This document shows positions 23,673-33,480 of a stretch of 64,000 bases of DNA, piece after piece. The first letter of the stretch is position 1. The number at the start of each line of letters is the position of its first letter. Both the position numbers and the translations under genes were made by a program. Below the pieces are notes generated by a model. That model saw only the letters and a list, made by a program, of their open reading frames with translations, searched no databases and was not told the origin of the DNA. Source of the stretch: Ailanthus altissimus (Eukaryota > Streptophyta > Magnoliopsida > Sapindales > Simaroubaceae); NCBI GenBank assembly GCA_946807835.1, contig OX327709.1, forward strand, positions 20,275,501 through 20,339,500, read 5' to 3'.

Positions 23673-26296
23673 TGTGAGGATACGCACCCAGTTATCCTGA
23701 TAAGCCGGGACATACCGGTCCCAGTGGGCCATCACTGGTCCAGGCCTCCCAAGTGGCCTACATTCACTCAAAGCATACCCCCAAGGAATCAAACCCGGGT
23801 GGGTTATACCACCTCAAGTTGCCTAACGAATCCGTCCTTGTACCACTTGGGCTGGCCAGTAATACATAAGTATTTATTCAATAGGGACAAATTAAATATC
23901 TTATCCCACGTGTCCCCAAATGAAACACTTAGCAACCTAACAACTTAGGGAACCCAAAGAACAGTAGAAGCCTTGCCAAATTCGCTAAGCACACACGTAC
24001 TTTATTTACCTGAAATCACCATAAACTATAATGAGTATAAAACTCAGTAAGCATACTAGTTTTTCATATATCAAATACAAATACATATATGTACACAATG
24101 CATATGTATGATATGTTGTGATCGATCAAAATCATAATCTTATCAAATCACATATCATGTAAGCGCGTAAACATTCTTTCAAAATACATAATAGGAATAC
24201 CATCACTCAACTACTACTTAGTAGGACTTACATATCACATATCACATAATGAGCCAAATGTCACTCATCGGTGACATACCGTATGAGAGAAATAGTACAA
24301 GTGAGGCCTTTAAATTACACATATATAATGCTCATGCCCGAAGGTAAAAGCCAAACCCTCACTCTGATCATCGGTGAGTCATCTCACATGCACCAATACG
24401 CCACCACACGAATGTGATGACTCACTCTTCCTTTAGGTACCAATAGGATCCTCCCTACATACGGAACACATAACATATACCAATCCCAAAGGAAAGGCCA
24501 CACATAAAGACTCCACAAATCACATAAAATGCCTACTAAGTTAACAGTGAGTTCAAGTACCCTCAAAACACAAAATATTTCTCATGGACATATTACACTT
24601 CAAAAGCTTTCTTTGTTAAACATATCTTATTTTGAAAGCTCACTTTCAAAAAAACACATGTATGTCCATGCTCAATGTCAATGCTCAGATTCATAAACAT
24701 ATATTCTCATTTCATATCAAAATATACTTTGACATAACATAAACATATTCTTAACCACATTTACAAAATCATTCATAACACTTACTATGTTTATTGTGAT
24801 TCCAGTAAAAAGTCTAGTATACTTACCTCTTAACATTTTCAGCTACAAGGCTTAAATCTCCTTAACCTATCAATGGAGATTAATCCTTTCATAAGCCTCA
24901 CGATTCACACAAAATACTTTAAATAGCTTACAAAATTATACACAATGCATTTATCACATCAAATTAGTCTAAATACTTGGTTTCTCAAAATCTGTCATTC
25001 TGACCACTTACACTTAACAAACTTTTCTAATACCTCAAATGATGTCCAATTACTCCAAAATCAGAATATACCATTCTTGACTCATATATCCTTCTTATAT
25101 ATGAATATTATATCAAAATTCTTACACAATCCATTCCATACACACCATCGAATCCAAACTACTAACCTGACAGGATCAAGGTACTTACTGAATAGTATTC
25201 AATCTGCCAATTTTATAACATCATATACTAACTCAAAAATTATAAAACTATCACATAATTACTCTTGACACATATCTCAGTCCATAATAAATATTGCACT
25301 TCCAAATCACTGCCAAAAGTATTTTAAAACTATTTTATTCCATAGCTTTAAAAATCTATTAATCAAATACTGTAATGAGCTGATACATTTTAGAAAATCA
25401 TAACATTTCAACCACATTGATCTAAATTCTCAATTCTGAGTATATCATATTAGACATATAAAATTATTATATTTCACAAATTCGTAATTTTTGAAGATCA
25501 TTCAGTAGGACAAAAATTGTTCGTCACTGTATCATACTGTTCACATAGGAAATTTCCAGAATTTCAGGGTCATTTTGATAAATTCACAAAAATTTCAATT
25601 TCTGGAATTTTGAATCGATTCAAAGTCTCAGATGATTCTAAACATGTCTAATTTCATATACTCAAAATTCAAAACCAGAATCGAATCACAATAATTTATA
25701 AAATTCCTGGATATAGAGACTATCAAGCAGAAATTCTACAATCCATCATAATTTATCAAACTATCTTATAGATCATCATCAATTCTCAAAATATCATACG
25801 AAATACACATCATATCCTCAATTATACATATTTTCAAAAATTAAATCTTAAATAAATTAACATAATTAACACCAATAAATTGAGAATACTTATGATATAC
25901 CTCTTAAAATCCAAAAATCCAAAATTCCAATTTCTTCTTCTTTTTCTTCTCCTTCTTCTCTTTCTCTCCCCTCTTTTTCTCTCTTCTCTCTCTCTAAAAG
26001 AGGTAGCTCGACCAAAATGAGAGAATTAGGGTTTTAAAAGTGTATTTTTATACTAAGTGGCTAATGTTTTGGTATTTATGAATTTACCCCTAAAACTTTT
26101 AAAGTATTACAATTTGGTCCCTAAAATAAATCTAAAGTCTTGCAATTAAACCTAATGCTAATAGTATGACATTAACCTATACAAACACTACTAATAACAA
26201 TATATAAATCAAATATCACCAATATATAATTAAAATACGTATATTTATACATATATAAATACTTATTCTTACTAGTTGTGGATACTGGTTACTACA
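23673..26296 (-). mobile_element. Solo LTR (2624 bp), gypsy-type, inside the viral RT gene
   Basis: The unit begins TGTGAGGATA and ends GGTTACTACA (TG...CA) and is flanked by AAAGG on both sides. There is no coding region and no second LTR, so it is a solo LTR left by recombination. The strand is inferred. Read on the minus strand it starts TGTAGTAACC and carries an AGGGTTTT/GA-rich transcribed-leader-like tract (plus 25930-26030), like long LTRs of gypsy Tekay/Del elements. A related LTR end lies at 1-349. Lineage is not proven without internal sequence. Confidence 0.8.
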
Positions 26297-26301
26297 AAAG
26301 G

Positions 26302-27104
26302 GCATCATGATCTCACCCACCAAGTGCCATGCAGGCCTTGAAGAAATAAATTTCTTGGGGATGCAAAAAAAAAATAGACAATACGAGCTTCAACCCCACA
26401 TTGCAGAAAAGCTGACCAGATTCCATGACGATAACTTGACAAAAACCCAGATCCAACAATTCCTCGGCATCGTAAATTACATGTCGGATTTCATACAGCA
26501 CCTCTCATAGATCACAAAGCCCCTGTTTCACATGCTAAAAAAGAATTCTCCACAGTGGCAACAACAACAGACGTCAGCCGTAAAAATGCTCAAAGAAAAA
26601 GTGACAAGTCTACCACCCTTACAAATCCCATCACAAGGAAAGAGAATCCTACAGACAGACGCAAGCGACTACCATTGGGGGGCCATCCTCCTAAAAGAAA
26701 CCAATGGAAAAAGACAAATTTGCGGGTATAAAAGCGAGGCCTTTTCAAACTCAGAACTGCACTACCACAACACCTTCAAAGTAATATTGGCAGTGAAACG
26801 AGCAATTGAAAAATTCAAATTTCACTTGATTAGACACAATTTCATAGTCGAGTTAGACATGTCAACATTTTCTCACATGCTGAAGTTCAAACAGAAACGC
26901 ATTCCAAACCAGCAACTGCTAAGGTGGCAATAGTGGTTCCCCAATTTCTCAGTTGAAGTGAAACACATCAAAGGCAAGGACAATACAGTAGCAGACTTCC
27001 TCTCCCGCAACCCTATAAATACAGACAACCCACTCACTAACCACATCACTACCAAACACACAACCAAAAGGCCAAAACACAAATTCTATTACACCATCCT
27101 CCTG
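26302..27104 (+). pseudogene. Pararetrovirus RT C-terminal part and RNase H
   Basis: Viral sequence resumes directly after the solo LTR. 26307-26510 gives the RT thumb/connection text (EEINFLGM, TKTQIQQFLGIVNYMSDFI). 26532-26933 gives RNase H with LQTDASDYHWGAILL (catalytic Asp), SNSELHYHNTFKVILAVKRA (Glu region) and FIVELDMSTF. 26958 onward gives the domain end VKHIKGKDNTVADFLSRNP. Single stops separate the three open stretches. This enzyme would degrade RNA during viral DNA synthesis. Confidence 0.85.
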
Positions 27105-28247
27105 ATGGCAGCCTCCTCGTCCTCTGCCTCCTCCTCCGCTGCTCCTCAAAAACCTTTCATCATCCATCCACCAGTCCCGTTTGCTCCTCCAGAATTCGAA
27201 GAAAGAATCAGGACCAAAATCATCAGGTCAAACCCCACTGAACTCATAAGACAGTACGCCTTCCAAGCTGTAGAAGAGAACGGATGGGGCACTCTAGGCA
27301 CTCCACTATTCAACCTAACATACCCGTTTTTCTACCTATTCACTATCACCCCTTTCAAAGCCTGGTCCAAAAGTGTTCTTTACCTGTTATGGTACCTGTT
27401 GGACTCATACACCATTGCAATAGAATTCCCAGTACTGAAGACAAAAAAATGGCTCAAAACAGTCTCGTCCAGCCATGATGCAATCACATTCCTACAATGG
27501 TTCCTCCCCCGTGAACAATGGCTAGTCAAGTTCAAAAGTCTCATTCATCAACACAGTCAATCCAGGATTCCACCCAGAAGATTCCATATTATCCTTCTCT
27601 TCCAACGAAAGGGAATGATTATATCCGATCATGGGGTGCATTACTATCCTATCATCGAGGACTACTTTATGTTTTTATACCCCCTGCATCTGTTCCGGGA
27701 CAGCCACAGAGCAAAAATAAGAGAACTAGAAAGAGTCCTTGCAGAGAAAAAACAGATCATCCCACCAGCCGTATGGATAGACCCCAAAGACTATGCCCCC
27801 TAGGAAATCACAGATGAAGACTTCTCATACAGGCTCCAACAAGCATACAACATCCCCAAACACAGGCAGAGTGAACAACACCAAAGATACACCCAACAGT
27901 ACTACCAGTACTGTCGAGTAAGAATTGATCACGAAAACTCTCCGCCCATAATCATCTCATCAGAACCCAATGAGACAGATACACAGATGCATGATGCCCC
28001 TGCAGAACCACCAAACTTATCCCTCTCCCTGTACCAAGATGCTCAACCCTCACTTATTAAATCACAAGCCCAACAGGAAGCAGGGCTGTTGTCCCATGAG
28101 CTAGCCCCACAAGAAGCTGAAATTCGTGATGGAAGCAATGACGACATCAAACTCCTGGAAGAGTTCATGGAAGAATATGAAAGCAGACTGGCCAAGTGTG
28201 CATGGAAACAGTTCAATGATGACGGAAGCCCCAGTGGATCCAGCTAA
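27105..28247 (+). pseudogene. Pararetrovirus second ORF (function unknown)
   Basis: The likely start is the ATG at 27105 (MAASSSSASSSAAP), which is in frame with the end of RNase H and has no stop between them. The frame is open to 27803, is broken by a TAG at about 27800, and reads on in an adjoining stretch with a final open piece 27987-28247 rich in Glu and Asp (DDIKLLEEFMEEYESRL). Text such as LPREQWLVKFKSLI marks a folded middle. Florendoviruses carry an ORF of unknown function here. No known domain was recognised, so no function is given. Confidence 0.6.
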
Positions 28248-28249
28248 TA

Positions 28250-28500
28250 AAGTTCTGGAACCTAAGCCACGTGATAAAAACAGTCCTAAAAAACTGAGCC
28301 TTTGTGCTCATAATTTATCACGTGGCCCAGCATTATGTTTCTTTTACGCGTGTCAATTATAAGTTAAGTTATTTTTCTTGTATGGTGGTCTGCATGCCAC
28401 GTCAGAAGCTAGTTCCTTTGTTTGTATCCGGAGTCCCAGGCTATATAAAGCCACTCCTTCCTTTTGTAAAGGATCATCGAAAAACAAGAAATAAAAAACC
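28250..28500 (+). promoter_or_regulatory. Pararetrovirus promoter: G-box pair, as-1-like site, TATA and poly(A) signal
   Basis: A perfect 13-base inverted repeat GCCACGTGATAAA (28266-28278) and TTTATCACGTGGC (28314-28326) places two CACGTG G-boxes 35 bases apart. CCACGTCAG at about 28397-28405 holds TGACG on the other strand, as in as-1 elements of the CaMV 35S promoter. A TATA box (TATATAAA, 28442-28449) and AATAAA (28490-28495) follow within 50 bases. This close spacing is usual in caulimovirids, where the terminal repeat lies between transcription start and poly(A) site. Whether it is active here cannot be told. Confidence 0.7.
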
Positions 28501-28620
28501 TCTGATTTCCCTCATGAGCTTCTAAATTTTCCTCCGGCAGTTCTCTAAAGTCTCTCTTAAGTATAAAAGGCACAAAATGGGTTGATCATTTTCTAAGTTT
28601 TAAAAGAAACTTATCCAATC

Positions 28621-29018
28621 AAGTATGCTCTACAATTGCCCTTTCCTAAGGGATCCTCTGTATTAAAAAAGACTGAAATTAAAAAAAAAAATAGTAGTGG
28701 GTGAGCGAGGCGACAACATCGTTGCTCGCATAAGGCTAAATGACACCAATAATGCACCATATGGCTAAAAAATCAACATTTTATCAAGTACACGCAAATT
28801 AACTTCGACCAAAAAAAAAAAAGAAAAAGAGGGCCTAATAAATTAAATTCTAAAACAAATTTACATATTGAAACCAACACATTCAAACTCTTCTTCGTTA
28901 TACCAACACGATGAAACCGACATAACATTCAGATGAGTAAATGCATAGATCAGTTAATTATTACAACTTTTCTTAGTATTTGATAATATTTAAAAACTTT
29001 TCTATTACTACAATTATA
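28621..29018. other. Non-coding flank of the pararetrovirus
   Basis: This runs from possible viral leader remnants into AT-rich host-like sequence with short A-tracts. No gene or primer-binding site was recognised, and the 3' limit of the viral insertion is uncertain within about 100 bases. Confidence 0.35.
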
Positions 29019-29027
29019 TAATATAAA
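29019..29027 (+). other. Left 9-bp target duplication of the fold-back element
   Basis: TAATATAAA at 29019-29027 is repeated exactly at 30007-30015. Nine bases is the duplication length typical of Mutator-like transposons. Confidence 0.7.
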
Positions 29028-30006
29028 AGGTAAAAGATACGTAGACCATCAAAATTTGGTAAAAGAGACTAAAAGATCCTCAAAATTTTAAAAGGGTCAT
29101 AGAAACTCTTGTTTGATGACGAAAATAGTTTTACTTAATGGTTAATTGATAAAAAAATAAGTATTAAAATATCCTTATATTATATATTTATTTTTATTTA
29201 TAACACATGTTAAAATCTAATTGGTTTATATTTTAAAATAAAATAAAATAAAAAATAAATAAATGTTTTAATTTAGTGTCCACCGTCGCCAGAAAACGAC
29301 GACCAATGAGTAGGGCGGGCTCTATTTTAAGTGACAATGGACACTCAAAATTATCAAATTTTATATTATTAAACTTTAGTTTTATTAATGTGCATAATAA
29401 TGGGGTCATTTTTGACCAAAAACAGGGGGGCGGCAATTGCAGCGCTACTGTTTAACACCGCACCCACCTATGGATAGATTGATCGCTGATCTATCCATAG
29501 GTGGGGGCAGTGCAAGTCACCACTCATTGTTTAATGGTGGCGCGATGGTGTTGTTGCCTCTCACCACTTGTTTTGGGTTATTTTTGTTTAAAATGACCTT
29601 ATCATTATGTAGATAATGAAAAATAGAGTTTAATGATATAAAATTTGAGCATTTTAATCGTCGGCTGGCCAACCACCATTTTTTGACGACGATGAATAGT
29701 TATGATTTTACTTGATTTTTAATTTTTAATCTATTTGATATATTGTATATATTAAAAATGTTGACAATTATTATTAGTAAAGTGTTGTATCTTAATGATT
29801 AAGGTAGCACATTTTAACAAGACCTAGTGAGTTCATAATTTTTAATTTCATTTAACAATGGGTATTTTTAACCCATTTGATAGTCAAAAGATGATTTTAC
29901 CTTTTTGAGTTTCCGTTCTCTAACAGGGGTCCTTATAACCTTTTAAAAATTTTGGAATCTTTTTATCCCTTGGGCCAAACTTTGGGGGTTTGTATGTCCT
30001 TTAGCC
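29028..30006. mobile_element. Fold-back, non-autonomous MULE-like element (979 bp)
   Basis: The ends are inverted repeats of about 100 bases with gaps: left AGGTAAAAGATACGTAGACC, right (other strand) GGCTAAAGGACATACAAACC. Flanking 9-bp duplications TAATATAAA support Mutator-type insertion. The interior is also partly self-complementary, ending in a central hairpin with a perfect stem, CACCTATGGATAGAT (29467-29481) against ATCTATCCATAGGTG (29491-29505). There is no coding capacity, so it would depend on a transposase in trans. Confidence 0.7.
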
Positions 30007-30015
30007 TAATATAAA

Positions 30016-31189
30016 TTAACTTTAGAATGATATAAAAATATTTTTCTTTAAAAAAGTTAACAATTGTATCTATACAATGTCAAACAATAAAAATATATTG
30101 TGTGAATAGTAAAATTAGTATAATTATCTTATCAAATAATTAATAAGAATAACACAAGACTTTATTACATTATGAATTATGATTTAATATGGATGTCTGC
30201 ATTTTTATTAAAATATAAATATTTAATATCAGTCGTCATATCAATCTAACAAATAAAGTAAAGTTATTAATTACAATACAATATAAATTTACTATTTACA
30301 CAATACTATTTAACTATATGAAACTATATTATAATGTTATTTTTACTGTTTACACAGTACAATGTTACTGTATATATAAACGCAATTATTGACTTTTAAA
30401 TAAAAAGACTGTTATACCATTTTAAAGTTAATTTATATTATTACAATTATAACGACAGAAGAGTTTTAAATATTATTATATACTAGGGAGTTTTTGATAG
30501 TTAGAAAATCTATTAAAAAAGTAAATGATAAATTCCCCGTTCAAAACAGCATTACATTTTCATCTCAAAAAACCAAATGCAAATAACATTTAACCAAACC
30601 TGAGCCAAATATGTTAATAACCAAAACCAACCATGCACATTCAAGAGCCAATTTTATTTGCCATACAAAAGAGGTGAGCAGTACCAAGCTTATCTTACAC
30701 AAAATTGATCAAAACCAAGCAACCAAGTTGAAAAAAATCAATGCTAACAACTTGCTTCAAACCAAAATGAAATTCAGAGACGAGCAATATGTGATAGTTT
30801 ATGAGTTTAAACAGATTTATGTGAATGAGAGAAGAAGAAAATGAGTTAAGTTATTTTTTGGGGACTAATTATTAAACAAACGAGGCTAAGTTCATATTGT
30901 TTAACAGAACATATAAAATAATAACTACTAAGCATAAGTCATCTATTAAGACAATTCCATGCGTAAGAAATTTGAAGAATTATATATTTTACTACGAAAG
31001 AAATATGTTTAAGAGAAGGTCTTTTATGTATGCTTTATACCACTACTAAAATAGAAAATAAAAATCTACTTTATACAAAAAAAAATGCTCTATACAAAAT
31101 TATAATTTATATAAAAAGTATGGCCTAAATAAAATAATATCATTATATATAAAAAACACTACTTAAGAATACTATTTATTCCCCCTGAG
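30016..31189. other. AT-rich intergenic DNA
   Basis: This is strongly AT-rich. The only open stretch of note (30611-30844) has no recognisable motif and low-complexity composition. No feature is called. Confidence 0.4.
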
Positions 31190-32107
31190 CTTAGTACTCT
31201 TCTGCGGTGGTTGCTTCAAAATCAACTTCCTATCTAACTTATATAAGAAGTTGTCTTGTGTCGGCTTACTTGCAGTGTGATTCTATTTTGTGCAGTAAAG
31301 ATTCTAATCACCTTTTCGTTAGCTTCTCTTTTGCAAAACAATGTCAGTGTTGGCTTTCTTCTAAAATTTTCAATCATGTTACATTAAATGGTTCGATGTT
31401 TGAGCTTTGGCAATTTATTGTCAACAAGCCTTTCAGCCCCCGACTATACAACTTATGGCTCCTAGCATGTTATTATCTATTCTATTCTGACAAGGTTTGA
31501 ATTGATTGTGCGTCTCATATCAGGTTCTTTGCCAAACTCTGTCCGAGTTTGTTTCTTTTGGAGATGTTATGGAAGTGGATTTGTTTTTTTTACGCTGCCT
31601 CGAACCCTTAGAATTCACATTCTTTATTGAGATCCTCTATGCATCGGATGGATTATAGTTAATAAATATGGCCTCTTTAAAGGTAATCCTGGAGTTGCTG
31701 CTTATGCGTTATTTTTAAGATGATTTGGGAAATTTTCTTAGAGGCTTTAGGTGTTCCCTAGGTATTCAGACTGCTTATTATACATAAACGATGGCAATTG
31801 TTTTTACAATTGAGCAATCTTTTTCAAAAGGTTGGCATAATTTAGCCCTTGAATGTGATTCCATAATTTTGTCTAATTTTGCTAAGCATCCTCCCTGACA
31901 AATTCTATCTCGTTGGTTTAACTGTCAGTATTTCAGCTCTCAGATGCGTTTCATTTCTCATCACGCATTTAGAGATGTCAATGTTGTGAATGATTCTTTG
32001 GTTAAGCTGGAGCTTTATATTATGATGGTTTTAGTTGGTGATCTGATGCTTCTACAGAGATTCACGATTAATTATTCAAAGATGTGAATGGTTTTCCTAA
32101 CTATAGG
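31190..32107 (+). pseudogene. LINE 3' end: zinc-binding RVT domain and RNase H, decayed
   Basis: The first part (31207-31500) resembles the zf-RVT region after LINE reverse transcriptase (SILCSKDSNHLFVSFSFAKQ then CQCWLSS). Read across frames, 31650-32107 gives a plant LINE RNase H: GVPLGIQTAYY, AIVFAIEQSFSKGWHNLALE, CDSIILSNFAKHPP, FNCQYFSSQMRFISHHAFRE, then FKDVNGFPNYR at the end. Stops and frameshifts make it inactive. The element is 5' truncated, as is common for LINEs. Confidence 0.7.
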
Positions 32108-32304
32108 TGTTAAGAAAAAAAAGAATAAATATCTCACATTAGTTAAAAATTGGGAGGATTATAGGTTTATAAAGAGTTAACCATATTTTTATTAGTATGA
32201 AGTATTTTGAGTAAAGCTCAAGAGCAAAACTATAAGAGTTTAAGCTGAAAATTGACAATATCATACAAAAATGGAGATATATGTGATTCATTGGACTCTT
32301 GACA
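32108..32304 (+). repeat. TRIM LTR
   Basis: This 197-base unit (TGTTAAGAAA...CTCTTGACA) matches the well-known plant TRIM-type LTR pattern: AATATCTCACATTAGTTAAA near the start, TTTATAAAGAGTTAACCATA, TATGAAGTATTTTGAGTAAA, and GATTCATTGGACTCTTGACA at the end. It is followed by a primer-binding site. It lies inside the LINE tail. Confidence 0.7.
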
Positions 32305-32305
32305 A

Positions 32306-32318
32306 TGGTATCAAAGTC
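32306..32318 (+). other. Primer-binding site of the TRIM
   Basis: TGGTATCAAAGTC differs at only two positions from the initiator tRNA-Met site TGGTATCAGAGCC, and it starts one base after the LTR end. Confidence 0.7.
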
Positions 32319-32473
32319 ATATCCCGGAGTTGCCACATGATGAAAATTCTCAGTGCCGAACGAGAAGATGGTGAGCCTGATGTAGGCCCTTAACTTGCGA
32401 TGGTTCCGTGATTATGCTTTATGGATAGGTGCCAATGTGCTTCAGGCTTCATATAAGGCGTGTGATGCTAATG

Positions 32474-33194
32474 TAGTGATGCGAAGTTGACTTGATAGAG
32501 CGGGCTCTCAAAGCAAGTAGTACTCTGGTGCTTTATAAGAAGTTAACTATATCTCTATTGGTATGAGGCCTTTTGGGTAGAATCCAAGCAAAATCATGAA
32601 AGTTTAGGCTTAAAATGGACAATATCATATCAATATAGAGATATGTGTGGTTCGTTGGACTTTTGACAATAAATTTGCCTATTTTTCTTGTTATTTGTTT
32701 TTCCTTCTCATCTGTTGATGTTTTGATGCTCTTTCCTAGTTTTGTTTTAACTTTTTTTTTTTAAAAAAATTTATTGAATTCCCTAGTTCCACCAAGTTTT
32801 ATTTAAAAATAAATAAATATAAAACTGGTATAAGGCCTTTTAGGTAGTGATGTGAAGTTGACGTGATAGAACAGACTCTCAAAGTAAACGGTACTCTAAT
32901 ACTTTATAAAGAGTTAATTATATCTCTATTGATATGAGGTCTTTTGGATAGAGTTCAAGAGTAAAATCATGAAAGTTTAGGTTCAAAGTAAACAATATCA
33001 TACCAATATGGAGATATGTGTAGTTTATTGGATTTCTAACAATAGATTTGCTTGATTTTCTTGTTATTTGTTTTCTCCTTCCCGTCTGTTATTGTTTTGA
33101 TGCTCTCCCCTAATTTTGTTTTAACTTTATTTTTTAAAATTTTATTGAATTCCCTCTTCCACCAAGTTTCATTTAAAATAAATAAATATAAAAT
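32474..33194 (+). repeat. Tandem duplication of TRIM 3' part plus LINE tail (about 371-bp period)
   Basis: Unit 1 (32474-32824) and unit 2 (32845-33194) both start TAGTGATG-GAAGTTGAC, run through a 5'-shortened TRIM LTR (about 32531-32671 and 32904-33042), then LINE 3' UTR text (TTTTCTTGTTATTTG, TGTTTTGATGCTCT), and end in the A-rich AATAAATATAAAA. The copies share the same junction between TRIM and LINE tail, so the duplication came after the TRIM insertion. Confidence 0.7.
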
Positions 33195-33480
33195 ATTTAT
33201 AGTCAATATATATATATATAACCATCATTCAATTAACAAAAATTCAATGATAGCGTTAACATAATGACCATTATTGAATGTTGTAAAAATATTTAATTCC
33301 TAGAAGTATCATAACTTGCTTTGAGTTTGATTACAAATAAACTTTTAATTTTTACAATTTTTTCAAACAAATATACAATGACGGTTCTTATCATAATCGT
33401 AAGAAGAAAAAAAATTGTGTGTTTTATAAATGAAGTTCTTAGATTTAAGAACTTCGAGAAATTACTATTAAGTGAGTGTG

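Larger units (their letters stand above)
19180..28620 (+). mobile_element. Endogenous pararetrovirus (Caulimoviridae, florendovirus-like), defective
   Basis: One near-complete viral genome lies in the plus orientation. The order is movement protein, coiled-coil linker, coat region with CCHC zinc finger, aspartic protease, reverse transcriptase, RNase H, a second reading frame, then a promoter with TATA box and poly(A) signal. There is no integrase and no LTR pair, which separates it from retrotransposons. MP-first order with a separate downstream ORF fits florendoviruses as described in angiosperm genomes. Without the 2624-bp insertion it spans about 6.8 kb, close to a full genome. Many stops and frameshifts show it is an old, inactive copy. 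Confidence 0.8.
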
